64,000 nt of DNA from Thinopyrum elongatum (Eukaryota > Streptophyta > Magnoliopsida > Poales > Poaceae): positions 544,699,632 through 544,763,631 of the forward strand of contig CM022303.1 in NCBI GenBank assembly GCA_011799875.1, written 5' to 3'. The position numbers and the translations under genes were made by a program. The stretch's first letter is position 1. The number at the start of each line of letters is the position of its first letter. The notes beneath the pieces were generated by a model. That model had not been told where the DNA came from, made no database searches, and worked only from the letters and a program-made list of their open reading frames with translations. Shown piece after piece: positions 12,364 to 23,353 of the stretch.

Positions 12364-14323
12364 GCCCCGCTTGGCCTCGTTAAGCTCCTCACCTCTCTCC
12401 CTCCATCCTCAATAGCCTCCCCAAGCAAGAGCCAAGGCCGAGAGGCCCTCTGGCCTCGACCTCGCCGGAGCTCTGCCGTGAGTCGAGCTCCACCACTAGC
12501 TCTCTCCACTCCACCTTAGCCCCACCTGAGACCACCATAGTGCTCAGTGCACTCCACTAGAGCTCCCCGACCTCCTGCCCGACCGAATCGTCGCCGGAAT
12601 CGTCACCTCCGTCGACCACCGCAGCCACCACCCGCCGGAGAAGAAGGGCACGACGCCGTCCGACCATCCTCGGAGGAGCCACGGGTACAGGGAGAATCGC
12701 CGTTGAACACCCGATCCATCCCCACCATCCACGAGCCCAACCGCCGTCGCTAACTCCGGCAATCACCGTCGGTGAGCCGCCCCCTCCCTCTGGTCTCTCT
12801 CCTCCCTCTGTTTAAACGGGCCCGGCCCCACCCATCAGCCACTGTGGGCGCGTGCACGAAGGGGTAAGTGGAGGTGTACTCTCCGTTTATGCCTTCGACG
12901 TGGCCCGTTCGTCTGTTTTTCTGATTTTTCTGATTTTTGTTTATTTAATAGAATTGACCAGGAACTTTGACTATTAATAACTTTTTACAGGAAGGTCCAT
13001 TTGACCTGATTCTTTTTGCATTGTGTTTGTATCAAAGTCCTTTATTTTCCCACCAAGTTTGGTATTTTTCCAACACTCACAGAATTGTTGGTGAATAAAA
13101 AGGCTTTATGTGACATTTTCTTTTGCTATTTAAAAATATTTTCAGAAGGAGAATCTTGTGGATTTGAAGACCAGGAGTTTCTGAACAACCCAACTGATCA
13201 AGGCAAGCCAGGACATCCATATTATGAAGCATTTCAAGGCATTGCATAATTCATATTCATTTCTTGCATATATTAAACCTAGATAATTCATAGTAAATTA
13301 TTTAAATGTTTAAAGTTGATAACTCAGAATGACATGATCAATAACTATGCTTGCTAAGTGAAACATAGTTGGTTGATCAAGAGTCACCTGTCCGGGCTTA
13401 CCCGTGCAGCCACATTTGCCGGTGTGGGACGGCCTTGACTTGGTCCGGCTCGGTGCTCTTTCACCGGTACCTCCAAAGAGGGAGGGTTATGCGTGCGTGC
13501 TGCCCTGATCAGGTAGACGGCGATAACCCTGTGAGCCCAGTTGAGTTGTTTGCTGGTGTCCCTGTTTGGGACAGTTTAGTTAGGCCACGACGGTGGCAGG
13601 TGTCACGGGGTGACACGGGGCCACCCAAGGCTTGACTCCGGGGGAGTGTGATTGCCGGTGGTACGATGAAAGAGTCATGGGTCAGACAGGTTTCGTTGGA
13701 GCAATGCTGGTCCACCTGAATGGGATCACGAGGTCAGTGCTCCATAGTGTGGGTAAAGTGCGCAACCTCTGCAGAGTGTAAAATCTATTCGAATAGCCGC
13801 GTCCACGGTATTGGACAGCCCAACCAGACCTCTCTAGGTGATCAACCGTAATAACTATAGTAATGATGGAAGAACTTGTCTTTCGAGCGGAAGTACTCAT
13901 TGGTATCGAGTATTCTGAGGGTTGTGAGGCAACCCAGAGACGAATAAGTTGGTAACAGTAAGTGAATCACCTAAGACTTAACATGTTGATTTGCCATGCC
14001 ATTATTTGCTGCATAAATTGGTTGTCATGTGCTTGCGAGTACATTCAAAGTACTCACCTGGCGTATCATGCCAGATGCAGGAGAAGACTGAGACGGAGGT
14101 CTCGATGTCCGTGTTGTGATGCCTAGGATGTGTCCTCGGCAGTGTCCCTGTGGATGGAGTTACTATCATGTTCCTCTACGTAGTAGTCTTCCGCCGTAGT
14201 ATTCTGCAGTAATACTGAGGCCCTGATATGTTGGATAAATAATGTAGATATTGTCATAGCACTAGGTGTGCTTTTGGCCTCGATGATCATGTAATATATG
14301 TGAGCTTGTACTCGACTATTATC

Positions 14324-14329
14324 AATAAA
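14324..14329 (+). terminator. Poly(A) signal candidate, T2 5' LTR
   Basis: AATAAA lies about 100 bp before the LTR end. The equivalent is at 23247-23252 in the 3' LTR, where it would act. Confidence 0.55.
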
Positions 14330-14435
14330 AGTTCAGCTATGTTCTGTTCCAAGTTGTTGTGTGTTTCCAGAAGACATGATCTCTGGGTTGGAAACACAGG
14401 TAAACCGGTTCTCTGAGCCGGGGTGCGACAACGCT

Positions 14436-14448
14436 TGGTATCAGAGCC
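14436..14448 (+). other. T2 primer-binding site (initiator tRNA-Met type)
   Basis: TGGTATCAGAGCC begins five bases after the LTR end. Confidence 0.95.
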
Positions 14449-14602
14449 ATGCTGACTGTAGGACACCCTAGGCAACCGCGTTAGGACTGCGATTAGAATA
14501 GGACCTTGAGTGTGCATCTTGCTTGTTGCATTTGATTGTTGCATGCCATGCATCTTGCATCATAATTCATTATGTTATTAACCTTTGGCATTGTGAGTGT
14601 AG

Positions 14603-15423
14603 ATGGCACCAGTTCCATATCACTACCATCATGAGCCCGAAGCCCACACTTTTCCGGCTTTGCTTCGTAGCGTCTGGCTTCGACTGTATCCCTACGGTGA
14701 TGACCCGGTGTATCAGGTGTTTCGGGAGCAGTTGGGCGAGTCGGTATATGAGTACCATGCAGTAGCTTACCTGACCGCGACTTCGGATATTGGAAGCTCT
14801 TCTCGTTCTTCCAAGGGTGGGGTGGCTTCTCTCCGGAGTTGGTGATCCAGTTTGCTGCCATGGAGGCTATTACTGACTTGCGCTTCCACGAGGCTGAGAT
14901 GCAGACCCATCCAGGTTTCCTCCACTATCCCACCCTGTCGCCTACGACAGGGCGAGTCCTTTTCTCACGTGTAGACCCCGCGTGTGATCATGCAGCTGGT
15001 GTTTTGTCTCGCTACCTGAACACCAGTTACCGTATGATCATTTCCTTGGCTGAGGAGTTGTGTCGTGTTCAGGGGGCACTTGCAGCAGTGACTCCAGCAC
15101 CTCCTCCCGAAGTTCCACCTAGTTATCCACCACCAGTTCCACCTCCGCGAGTTCTTGATATCCCTTCTGGTTCTTCTGGACTATCAGGCTTATCGTCTGG
15201 TAGTCGATTTGAGACCCCAGCTGAGTGGGCCTCACCTCTAGCCACTCCTGCTCTGCCAATGCTGAGGCGACGTGCTCTTTCTTCCGCGGAAGAAGAGCCG
15301 TCCCAGCAGCGACATCGTGTCTCCTTTGACCCGGTGACTCGTATCATCAGTTCTGATTCCGACACACGATCTGATGATGAGGACTCTTCAGATGGGCAGT
15401 GCTTGTGTCACCGACACCACTAG
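14603..15423 (+). pseudogene. Extra ORF between 5' LTR and gag of T2, unknown function
   Basis: An ATG at 14603 opens a frame of 80 codons. A second frame (about 14815-15423) continues it smoothly, so one frameshift near the G-rich stretch at 14815-14822 probably split a protein of about 270 residues. The N-terminus has MAPVPYHYHHEPEAH and a segment rich in aromatic residues (YGDDPVYQVF). The middle has FAAMEAITDLRF and LNTSYRMIISLAEELC and looks helical. A proline-rich linker (APPPEVPPSYPPPVPPP) follows, then a Ser/Asp-rich acidic tail (SSDSDTRSDDEDSSD). No gag, protease or pol motif is present. It lies after the PBS and about 190 bp before the gag frame, so it would be on the genomic RNA. 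I do not recognise it. It may be an accessory gene of this Gypsy lineage or captured host sequence. Confidence 0.6.
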
Positions 15424-15612
15424 ACTGGAGCTTGAGTAGTAATGCATGCGTCTTTGCATATGTCAACTGCCGTATGAGCAGTTTAGCCATGATATTCCCC
15501 TACTAGCTTGCCATGTATGATGTTGGGTTATATTGTATAATTATGTTGTTCTCTTTATTTGCCTTTTCCATGAATTTTCTTCGGTGTCATATTACTGTAT
15601 TTCTCCTTATGG
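15424..15612 (+). other. Non-coding spacer between extra ORF and gag
   Basis: This is AT-rich, T-rich sequence with no frame or motif that I can support. It may hold leader signals for gag translation. Confidence 0.4.
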
Positions 15613-17361
15613 ATGTTGCTCATCGATTCGGTCTTTGCCATGGGAACAAAAATTAGGATGAAGAGAGGAAGTAGCATTCAAGGCGGCGATGGAAACCCCA
15701 TCCGTCAATCCGCCAGGCAGGCAGGGCAACCGCCCGAAGACTTACCACCACCACCACCTCAAGCACCAACCACAGATCAGATAATGAGAATGTTCGAGAA
15801 AAAGAGAAACCAAGACCTCATGGAAACCCTCAAGAGTATGCAGACAATAGTAGGTCAGAATAATGGCAATGGGGTGCGTTCTAAACTGACTGACTTTCAG
15901 CGCACAAAACCACCCAGCTTTGGTCAGGCTGTGGATCCTATTGAGGCTGATGACTGGTTGAGAACCATGGAAAAGAAGTTGGACATCGCCCGTTGTGAAG
16001 AAGCAGATAAAGTTCCATTTGCCACTCATTATCTCGAAGGCCCAGCAGCCATATGGTGGGATAACACCAAGTTAATATGGCCTGCTGAAGAGATTTACTG
16101 GGAGAAATTCAAGGAGCTGTTCTGTAAGTATCATATTCCCATAGGTATCATGAAAGTGAAGCAGAGGGAATTTCTAGCCCTCACACAAGGCAACATGACT
16201 GTGGGAGAATACTTAAACAAATTCAACAACTTGGCCCGGTACTCTCTTTATGATGTGGCCACCGAAGAGAGGAAAATAGACCGGTTCCTCGGAGGACTTA
16301 ATCACGCCCTCCGATGTCAGCTATGCATGTTGGATTTCCCCAATTTCCAGACATTGGTGAATAAGGCCTTCATCACCGAGCGAGAGTACAAATCTGGGAA
16401 TGATGATCGTAAGAGGAAGTTCGAGCCCAAGAAGGACAACAAGGAACCGTATGCACAAAAGCTGCGCAGTTGGCAGCCAGGGCCATCTGAGAACAAACCA
16501 GTGTGGAACAATGGTGGCAACTACAATAACAAGCCAGTCAACTAGACCAAGACCTTCGGCAAACAGCCAGTCATAGAAGACTGTCATCGCAACAACACTT
16601 GTTTCACTTGTGGCCAGAGCGGACACTACGCCAAACAGTGTCCTACTAATAACGGAAAGCAATCAGCTGAACACAAGCCACAAGTCAATCACCTTGGACG
16701 CTGTCCCAACCACAACTTCAGCCATGGATGCGTCCATCATATCTCTGCCGAAGAAGTCTACGAAGCTCTAGACGTCGTCCTTGGTATGTTTTCTGTCCAT
16801 AACATACCTGCAGTAATTTTATTTGATTCTGGGGCTTCCCACTCGTTTATTTCGTGGAGTTTCGCCACCTTGCATAAATTTTCTCCTTCACTTTTGGACA
16901 AAATCATGGTGGTACAATCCCCTGGCTCAATGCTCAGAACAAATATAGTATACAAGGATCTGGAAATCTCAATTCACCGAGTCAAATTTCCAGCTACCCT
17001 TGTTGCTATTGAATCCCCAGGACTGGACATAATACTAGGAATGGACTGGTTGGCACCGCACCAAGTGTGCATCAACTGCGCCACCAGAACAATGACAATG
17101 GTGAACCCCGCCGGACAGACCGTTCAATTCCTGGCCAGCAGAATGATAACAAGAAAGGGCACGGCATATCAGACCACTGTTATGGATATGAATCTGATTC
17201 CGGTAGTGGGTGAATTTCCGGATGTGTTTCCTGAGGAATTACCAGGAATGCCGCCCGACCGAGAATTGGAGTTTGCCATTGAAGTGATTCCTGGTACAGC
17301 TCCAATATACAAGAAATATTACCGTATGCCAGGCCCGGAGCTGGCAGAACTAAAGAAGTAG
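15613..17361 (+). pseudogene. T2 gag and protease (pseudogene)
   Basis: The frame opens at 15613; ATGs at 15640 and 15658 are alternative starts. After a low-complexity N-terminus with a proline run comes the retrotransposon gag domain (PIEADDWLRTMEKKLD, AAIWWDN, MTVGEYLNKFNNLARY). A nonsense codon at 16543-16545 follows. In the same frame come the CCHC knuckle (CFTCGQSGHYAKQC, about 16600) and then the aspartic protease with active site FDSGASHSFIS (about 16822) and the GMDWL end. A second TAG at 17359-17361 closes the stretch, just before RT. The frame continues into pol, as in Tekay elements with a single gag-pol ORF. The product would be the capsid-like shell and its processing enzyme. 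Confidence 0.93.
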
Positions 17362-20123
17362 TTGGACGAGTTGCTACAAAAAGGATACATTCGTACAAGC
17401 ATCTCGCCATGGGGGTCACCAGTATTATTTGTCAAGAAGAAGGATGGAAGTCTATGAATGTGTGTAGACTATCGCCAGCTTAATGAGGTCACTATCAAGA
17501 ACAAGTACCCGCTCCCTCGAATTGATGACTTATTCAACCAGTTGAGTGGAGCACGGGTATTCTCCAAGATCGACCTCAGAACGGGATATCATCAATTGAA
17601 AATCCGAAAGGAGGATATCCCAAGACAGCGTTCACCACTCGATATGGACTATATGAATTTACAGTTATGGCGTTTGGATTGACCAACGCTCCTGCCTATT
17701 TCATGAGTATGATGAACAAAGTTTTCATGGACTTTCTGGGTAAGTTCGTAGTGGTGTTCATTGATGACATACTGATATACTCCAAGGATGAAGAGGAACA
17801 TAAGCAACATCTCAGAGCTGTCCTAGAAAGGTTGAGAACCCATCGCTTATATGCCAAGTTCAATAAGTGCTAATTTTGGCTGAAAGAGGTGGGATTCCTT
17901 GGACATATTCTGTCAGAGAAGGGAATAGCTGTTGATCCAAGTAAGGTTACTACGGTCTTGAACTGGAAGACACCAGCTACGGTGACCGAAGTCCATAGTT
18001 TCCTGGGCTTGGCAGGCTACTACCGTCGCTTCATTGAAGGCTTCTCTAAGATAGCCAAGCCACTGATGGAATTGTTGAAAAAAAACCAAAGGTTTATCTG
18101 GACAGCTGAGTGCGACAGCAGTTTCCAGGAGTTAAAGACGAGGCTAACCACAGCCCCTGTCTTAGTTCTTCTAGATATTCACAAGAGTTTTGACATATAT
18201 TGCGACGCATCCAGGCGTGGAATTGGATGCGTGTTAATGCAAGAAGGGAAGGTTGTGGCTTATGCATCACGACAGCTACGACCTCATGAGGAGGACTATC
18301 CCACACATGACTTGGAGCTAGCTGTTGTGGTTCCTGCCCTGAAGATTTAGAGGCATTACCTCATTGGACAACGATGTGAAATATACACCGACCATAAGAG
18401 TCTCAAGTATATTTTCACTCAACCTGACCTGAACCTCAGGCAGCGAAGATGGCTTGAACTAGTCAAGGACTATGATGTTGGGATAAACTATCATCCAGGG
18501 AAAGTGAATGTGGTCGCTGACGCCCTGAGCAGGAAACAAGCTACTGTGAATGCATTAGTTGAGAGTATGCATCCGAGCTTACAAGAAGAGTTTGTCAGGC
18601 TCAATATGGTGCTATGTGGCCCAATGACTCCGGACACGTTGGAAATTACTCCAACCCTCATGAAGGAAATCAAGGAAGCACATAAGTCAGATGAAGAAAT
18701 TCGGAAGATCAAGGAGTTAATTCAGCAAGGGAAGGCCAAGTCCTTCCGCATGGATGAACAGGGTACCGTGTGGTTCGAGAAACGAATTTGTGTGCCAAGT
18801 CAGAACAACTTGAGGCAACAAATACTCAAGGAAGCACATGAGTCCGCATATTCGATCCACCCAGGAGGTACCAAGATGTATCAGGACTTGAGAGGAATGC
18901 GGAAAGATATAGCATACTATGTCGCCTGCTGTGACATTTGCAACAAGGTCAAAGCAGAGCATTAGAAACCTGCTGGGCTACTGCAACCTTTACCAGTACC
19001 CCAGTGGAAGTGGGACGACATATGTATGGATTTTATTGTGGGACTGCCCAAGTCCACGAGAGGCAATGATGCTATTTGGGTCATTGTAGACATCCTTACG
19101 AAAGTGGCGCACTTTATCCCAGTAAAGACCACTTTCAACGCAAATCAGTTGGCACAACTCTACATGTCCCGGATAGTCAGTCTGCACGGGGTACCCAAGT
19201 CTATCACTTCAGATAGGGGTTCCCTATTTACTTCAGCATTTTGGCTACGGCTACATCAGGCTTTGGGAACCATGCTGAAACATAGCACAACATATCATCC
19301 GCAGATAGATGGACAAACCGAGTGAGTGAACCAAATATTAGAGGATATGCTTCGGTCATATGCTCTCTCCCATGGACCCAAATGGGAGGATAGTCTGCCA
19401 TATGCTGAATTCTCCTACAACAACAGCTATCAGGCAAGTCTCAAGATGTCGCCTTTTGAGGCATTGTACGGACGGAAGTGCCGCACACCGCTGAACTGGT
19501 CCCAAACAGGAGATAGTTGCATTTTTGGCATGGACTTGGTGCTCGAGGCTGAGAGGCAAGTTAAGGATATCCAAGAACGACTTCGAGCAGCCAAGTCCCG
19601 ACAGAAGAGCTATTACGACCCAAAGCACCGGGAAGTAACTTTTGAGCCCGGAGACTATGCTTATCTATGGGTAACTCCTATGAAGGGAGTAAAGAGGTTT
19701 GGTACTCGAGGAAAATTAGCCCCAAGATACATCGGCCCCTTTCCAGTGATTGCCAGGAAAGGCAGAGTCGCATATCAGTTGGAATTTCCACTAGCATTGT
19801 CAGACGTTCATGATGTCTTTCACATCTCACAGTTAAGGAAATGCATTGCACCCCCAGCCAAGCAAGCGGATATGAGTGAGCTAGAGCTGGCTAAGGATTT
19901 GACTTATGAGGAAAAACCTGTCAGGATCTTGGAAGAGATGGAAAGAACCACAAGGAGTAAGGTGATAAGATTTTACAAGGTGCTATGGGAGCATCACACT
20001 GAAGAAGAGGCTACTTGGGAAAGAGAAGATTTTCTGAGATCCGCTTACCCATATTTGTTCCCTGAGCAACCAAATCTCAAGGACGAGATTCATCCTAAGG
20101 GGGGTAGGTTTGTGACACCCTGA
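17362..20123 (+). pseudogene. T2 RT, RNase H, integrase and chromodomain-like tail (pseudogene)
   Basis: The order is RT ([29 protein letters not shown] at about 17755), RNase H ([25 protein letters not shown]), integrase zinc finger, integrase core (MDFIVGLP, TSDRGSLFTS, then TE and VNQILEDML), and a chromodomain-like end (VLWEHHTEEEATWERED). Nonsense codons lie at 17455-17457, 17871-17873, 18348-18350, 18963-18965 and 19323-19325. One base appears lost in the C-run at 17619-17621, which shifts the frame within RT. Several stops look like C-to-T or G-to-A changes of Arg, Gln or Trp codons, typical of methylated, silenced DNA. The natural end is the stop at 20121. Confidence 0.94.
20096..20110 (+). 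other. T2 polypurine tract
   Basis: AAGGGGGGTAGGTT directly precedes the 3' LTR start TGTGACACC. Confidence 0.85.
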
Positions 20124-21324
20124 TTTTGACAACTTTTTATTTTCAAACTTTTCTGATTTTATTTGGAATTTGAATGGATTTTTGAATCTTTCACTTGGTC
20201 TTGGACATTCTTGAATCTTCTTCCAAGTGCTCCAAAGCTCCATCACCTTGCCAAAACCCTGCCAAGTACCCCAAGGATCCAAATTCCAATTAAAATTATT
20301 TTCTAAAACTCTTTTCTTTTATTTGAGGATTTAGGGCATTACTATGGGTTGTGAAGCAACCTATAGCTTGGATGCTTAGAAAATTCTCAAATAATTCTTA
20401 AAAATCCTTTGGACTATATCTTGCCCCAATCTCCAAAAATATTCCATGGCCTAGTTCAAATATTTTGCAAAATAAATCATTTTTGCACCTAGACAGTTTG
20501 GACATTGTGAAGGAAGTGTATGCTAGGATTGTCGAATTGCTCTCAAAATTTTGTGGCATGAGGACACCTACAAACAACCTTCCTCCACAAAGTTTCAACC
20601 CCAGGAGATCATTCTAGTGAGCAACACTTCAACATTTTGATTCTGGACCAGAAATGTAGTTTGTACATGAACTACCCTCAAACTTAAACCAAATCACCTC
20701 AAATTTTGTCAGCTCCTAGTCCTTCCAACCTAAATCACTATGGACATCTCCATTGGCCCTACCTCCATCTCTCCAACCCTCCAGATCCCTCCCAAGTTCT
20801 CTGTCAGGAACTGTTGCTGATTCTACCATTCATCTCAGACTGAACCAAGCCAAACCAAGGACACGGGTGAAATGAGGGATTGAAGGTCGATGTGCTAGAC
20901 AAGAAATGCCAGGCATACGTGGCCTCCTGGTGCCAAGCACCGTGGTGAGCACGGTGCTGGCATGGTTGTCGCCGCGCTCTGCCTCGCGCCAGGCTCAGGT
21001 CTCGTCGAGGCGAGACGCCAGCGCCTCAGCAGCTTGTCCAAGCATGCCGACGTCATCCCTGGATGCCACCTAGCCCCTCCAGAACCCTCGCCCTCGCCGG
21101 AGAAGCCCTCGGCGGCCGCCATGCCGGCGGGCACTGTTTGGCCCGTGTGGTCACAGTGCGGCGCCGGTCGTCGTCTTCCCCCCGAGCTATCTCGTCGCAT
21201 TAAGTGCTTCTGCTCGCTCCCGTCGCTTCGCCCCACGCCATGACTGCCAGCTCGCCGTCCTTGCGCCAGTGGCGGAGCCACGTCGCCGCCGATCCAGAGA
21301 GATCGCCGCACCCCTCCTCCTGGC

Positions 21325-21332
21325 TATAAATA
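21325..21332 (+). promoter_or_regulatory. TATA box in T2 3' LTR
   Basis: TATAAATA, same context as in the 5' LTR. It could in principle drive read-out into flanking DNA. Confidence 0.65.
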
Positions 21333-23246
21333 GCCCCGCTTGGCCTTGTTAAGCTCCTCACCTCTCTCCCTCCATCCTCAATCGCCTCCCCAACCAAGAG
21401 CCAAGGCCGAGAGGCCCTCTGGCCTCGAGCTCCACCACCAGCTCTCTCCACTCCACCTTAGCCCCACCTGAGACCACCATAGTGCTCAATGCACTCCACT
21501 AGAGCTCCCCGACCTCCTGCCCGACCGAATCGTTGCCGGAATCATCACCTCCGTCGACCACCGCAGCCACCACCCGCCGGAGAAGAAGGGCACGACGCCG
21601 TCCGACCATCCCCGGAGGAGCCACGGGTACAGGGAGAATCGCCGTTGAACACCCGATCCATCCCCACCATCCACGAGCCCAACCGCCGTCGCTATTTCCG
21701 GTAATCACCGTCGGTGAGCCGCCCCCTCCCTCTGTTTAAACGGGCCCGGCCCCACCCGTCAGCCACTGTGGGCGCACACGTGAAGGGGTAAGTGGAGGCG
21801 TACTCTCCGTTTACGCCTTCGACGTGGCCCGTTCGTCTGTTTTTCTGATTTTTCTAATTTTTGTTTATTTAACAGAATTGACCAGGAACTTTGACTATTA
21901 ATAACTTTTTACAGGAAGGTCCATTTGACCTGATTCTTTTTGCATTGTGTTTGTATCAAAGTCCTTTATTTTCCCACCAAGTTTGGTATTTTTCCAACAC
22001 TCACAGAATTGTTGGTGAATAAAAAGGCTTTATGTGACATTTTCTTTTGCTATTTAAAAATATTTTCAGAAGGAGAATCTTGTGGATTTGAAGACCAGAA
22101 GTTTCTGAACAACCCAACTGATCAAGGCAAGCCAGGACATCCATATTATGAAGCATTTCATAGCATTGCATAATTCATATTCATTTCTTGCATATATTTA
22201 ACCTAGATAATTCATAGTAAATTATTTAAATGTTTAAAGTTGATAACTCATAATGATATGATCAATAACTATGCTTGCTAAGTGAAACACAGTTGGTTGA
22301 TCAAGAGTCACCTGTCCGGGCTTACCCGTGCAGCCACATTTGCCGGTATGGGACGGCCTTGACTTGGTCCGGCTCGGTGCTCTTTCACCGGTACCTCCAA
22401 AGAGGGAGGGTTATGCGTGCGTGATGCCCTGATCAGGTAGACGGCGATAACCCTGTGAGCCCAGTTGAGTTGTTTGCTGGCGTCCCCATTTGGGACAGTT
22501 TAGTTAGGCCACGACGGTGGCAGGTGTCACGGGGTGACACGGGGCCACCCAAGGCTTGACTCCGGGGGAGTGTGATTGCCGGTGGTACGATGAAAGAGTC
22601 ACGGGTCAGACAGGTTTCGTTGGAGCAATGTTGGTCCACCCGAATGGGATCACGAGGTCACTGCTCCATAGTGTGGGTAAAGTGCGCAACCTTTGGAGAG
22701 TGTAAAATCTATTCGAATAGCCGCGTCCACGGTATTGGACAGCCCAACCAGACCTCTCTAGGTGATCAACCGTAATAACTGTAGTAATGATGGAAGAACT
22801 TGTCTTTCGAGCGGAAGTACTCGTTGGTATCGAGTATTCCGAGGGTTGTGATGCAACCCAGAGACGAATAAGTTGGTAACAGTAAGTGAATCACTTAAGA
22901 CTTAACATGTTGATTCGCCATGCCATTATTTGCTGCATAAATTGGTTGTCATGTGCTTGCGAGTACATTCAAAGTACTCACCTGGCGTATCATGCTAGAT
23001 GCAGGAGAAGACTGAGATGGAGGTCTCGATGTCCGTGTTGTGATGCCTAGGATGTGTCCTCAGCAGTGTCCCTGTGGATGGGGTTACTATCATGTTCCGC
23101 TCGCAGTAGTCTTCCGCCGTAGTATTCTGCAGTAATACCGAGGCCCTGATATGTTGGATAAATAATGTAGATATTGTCATAGCACTAGGTGTGCTTTTGG
23201 CCTCGATGATCATGTAATATATGTGAGCTTGTATTCGACTATTATC

Positions 23247-23252
23247 AATAAA
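23247..23252 (+). terminator. Poly(A) signal candidate, T2 3' LTR
   Basis: AATAAA about 105 bp before the LTR end, in the position that would end the T2 transcript. Confidence 0.55.
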
Positions 23253-23353
23253 AGTTCAGCTATGTTCTGTTCCAAGTTGTTGTGTGTTTCCAGAAGACAT
23301 GATCTCTGGGTTGGAAACACCGGTAAACCGGTTCTCTGAGCCGGGGTGCCACA

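Larger units (their letters stand above)
11137..14430 (+). repeat. T2 5' LTR
   Basis: Its borders are set by comparison with 20111-23353, the TG/CA ends and the PBS five bases downstream. The middle (about 11980-12850) is GC-rich with a TATA box; the rest is AT-rich. The short frames within it (for example 11989-12234, 12547-12753 and 13369-13635) recur as the same chance frames in the other LTR and show no domain. Confidence 0.94.
11137..23353 (+). mobile_element. T2: forward Tekay-type Gypsy element, complete but decayed
   Basis: T2 is 12.2 kb long with a perfect TSD CATTA. Its parts in order are a 3.29-kb 5' LTR, a tRNA-Met PBS, an extra ORF, gag-pol, a PPT and a 3.24-kb 3' LTR. The LTRs begin TGTGACACCCTG and end GCGACA or GCCACA. 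Two sampled stretches of about 310 and 190 bp differ at 8 and 5 sites, or about 2.6%. With the often-used grass rate of 1.3e-8 per site per year this gives about 1 million years. That is younger than T1, as the nesting requires. Coding decay is by nonsense codons and one frameshift. Confidence 0.94.
20111..23353 (+). repeat. T2 3' LTR
   Basis: It matches the 5' LTR throughout. It lacks about 27 bp near 21425 (the CTCGCCGGAGCTCTG... stretch of the 5' copy) and about 18 bp near 21730. The TATA box is at 21325-21332 and the AATAAA at 23247-23252. Confidence 0.94.

Noticed and set aside
11831..12766. Frames of 60-116 codons in the T2 LTR, with equivalents at 20895-21739
   Set aside because: Paired positions in both LTRs and no domain. 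The boundaries change with small indels, as expected of non-coding sequence.
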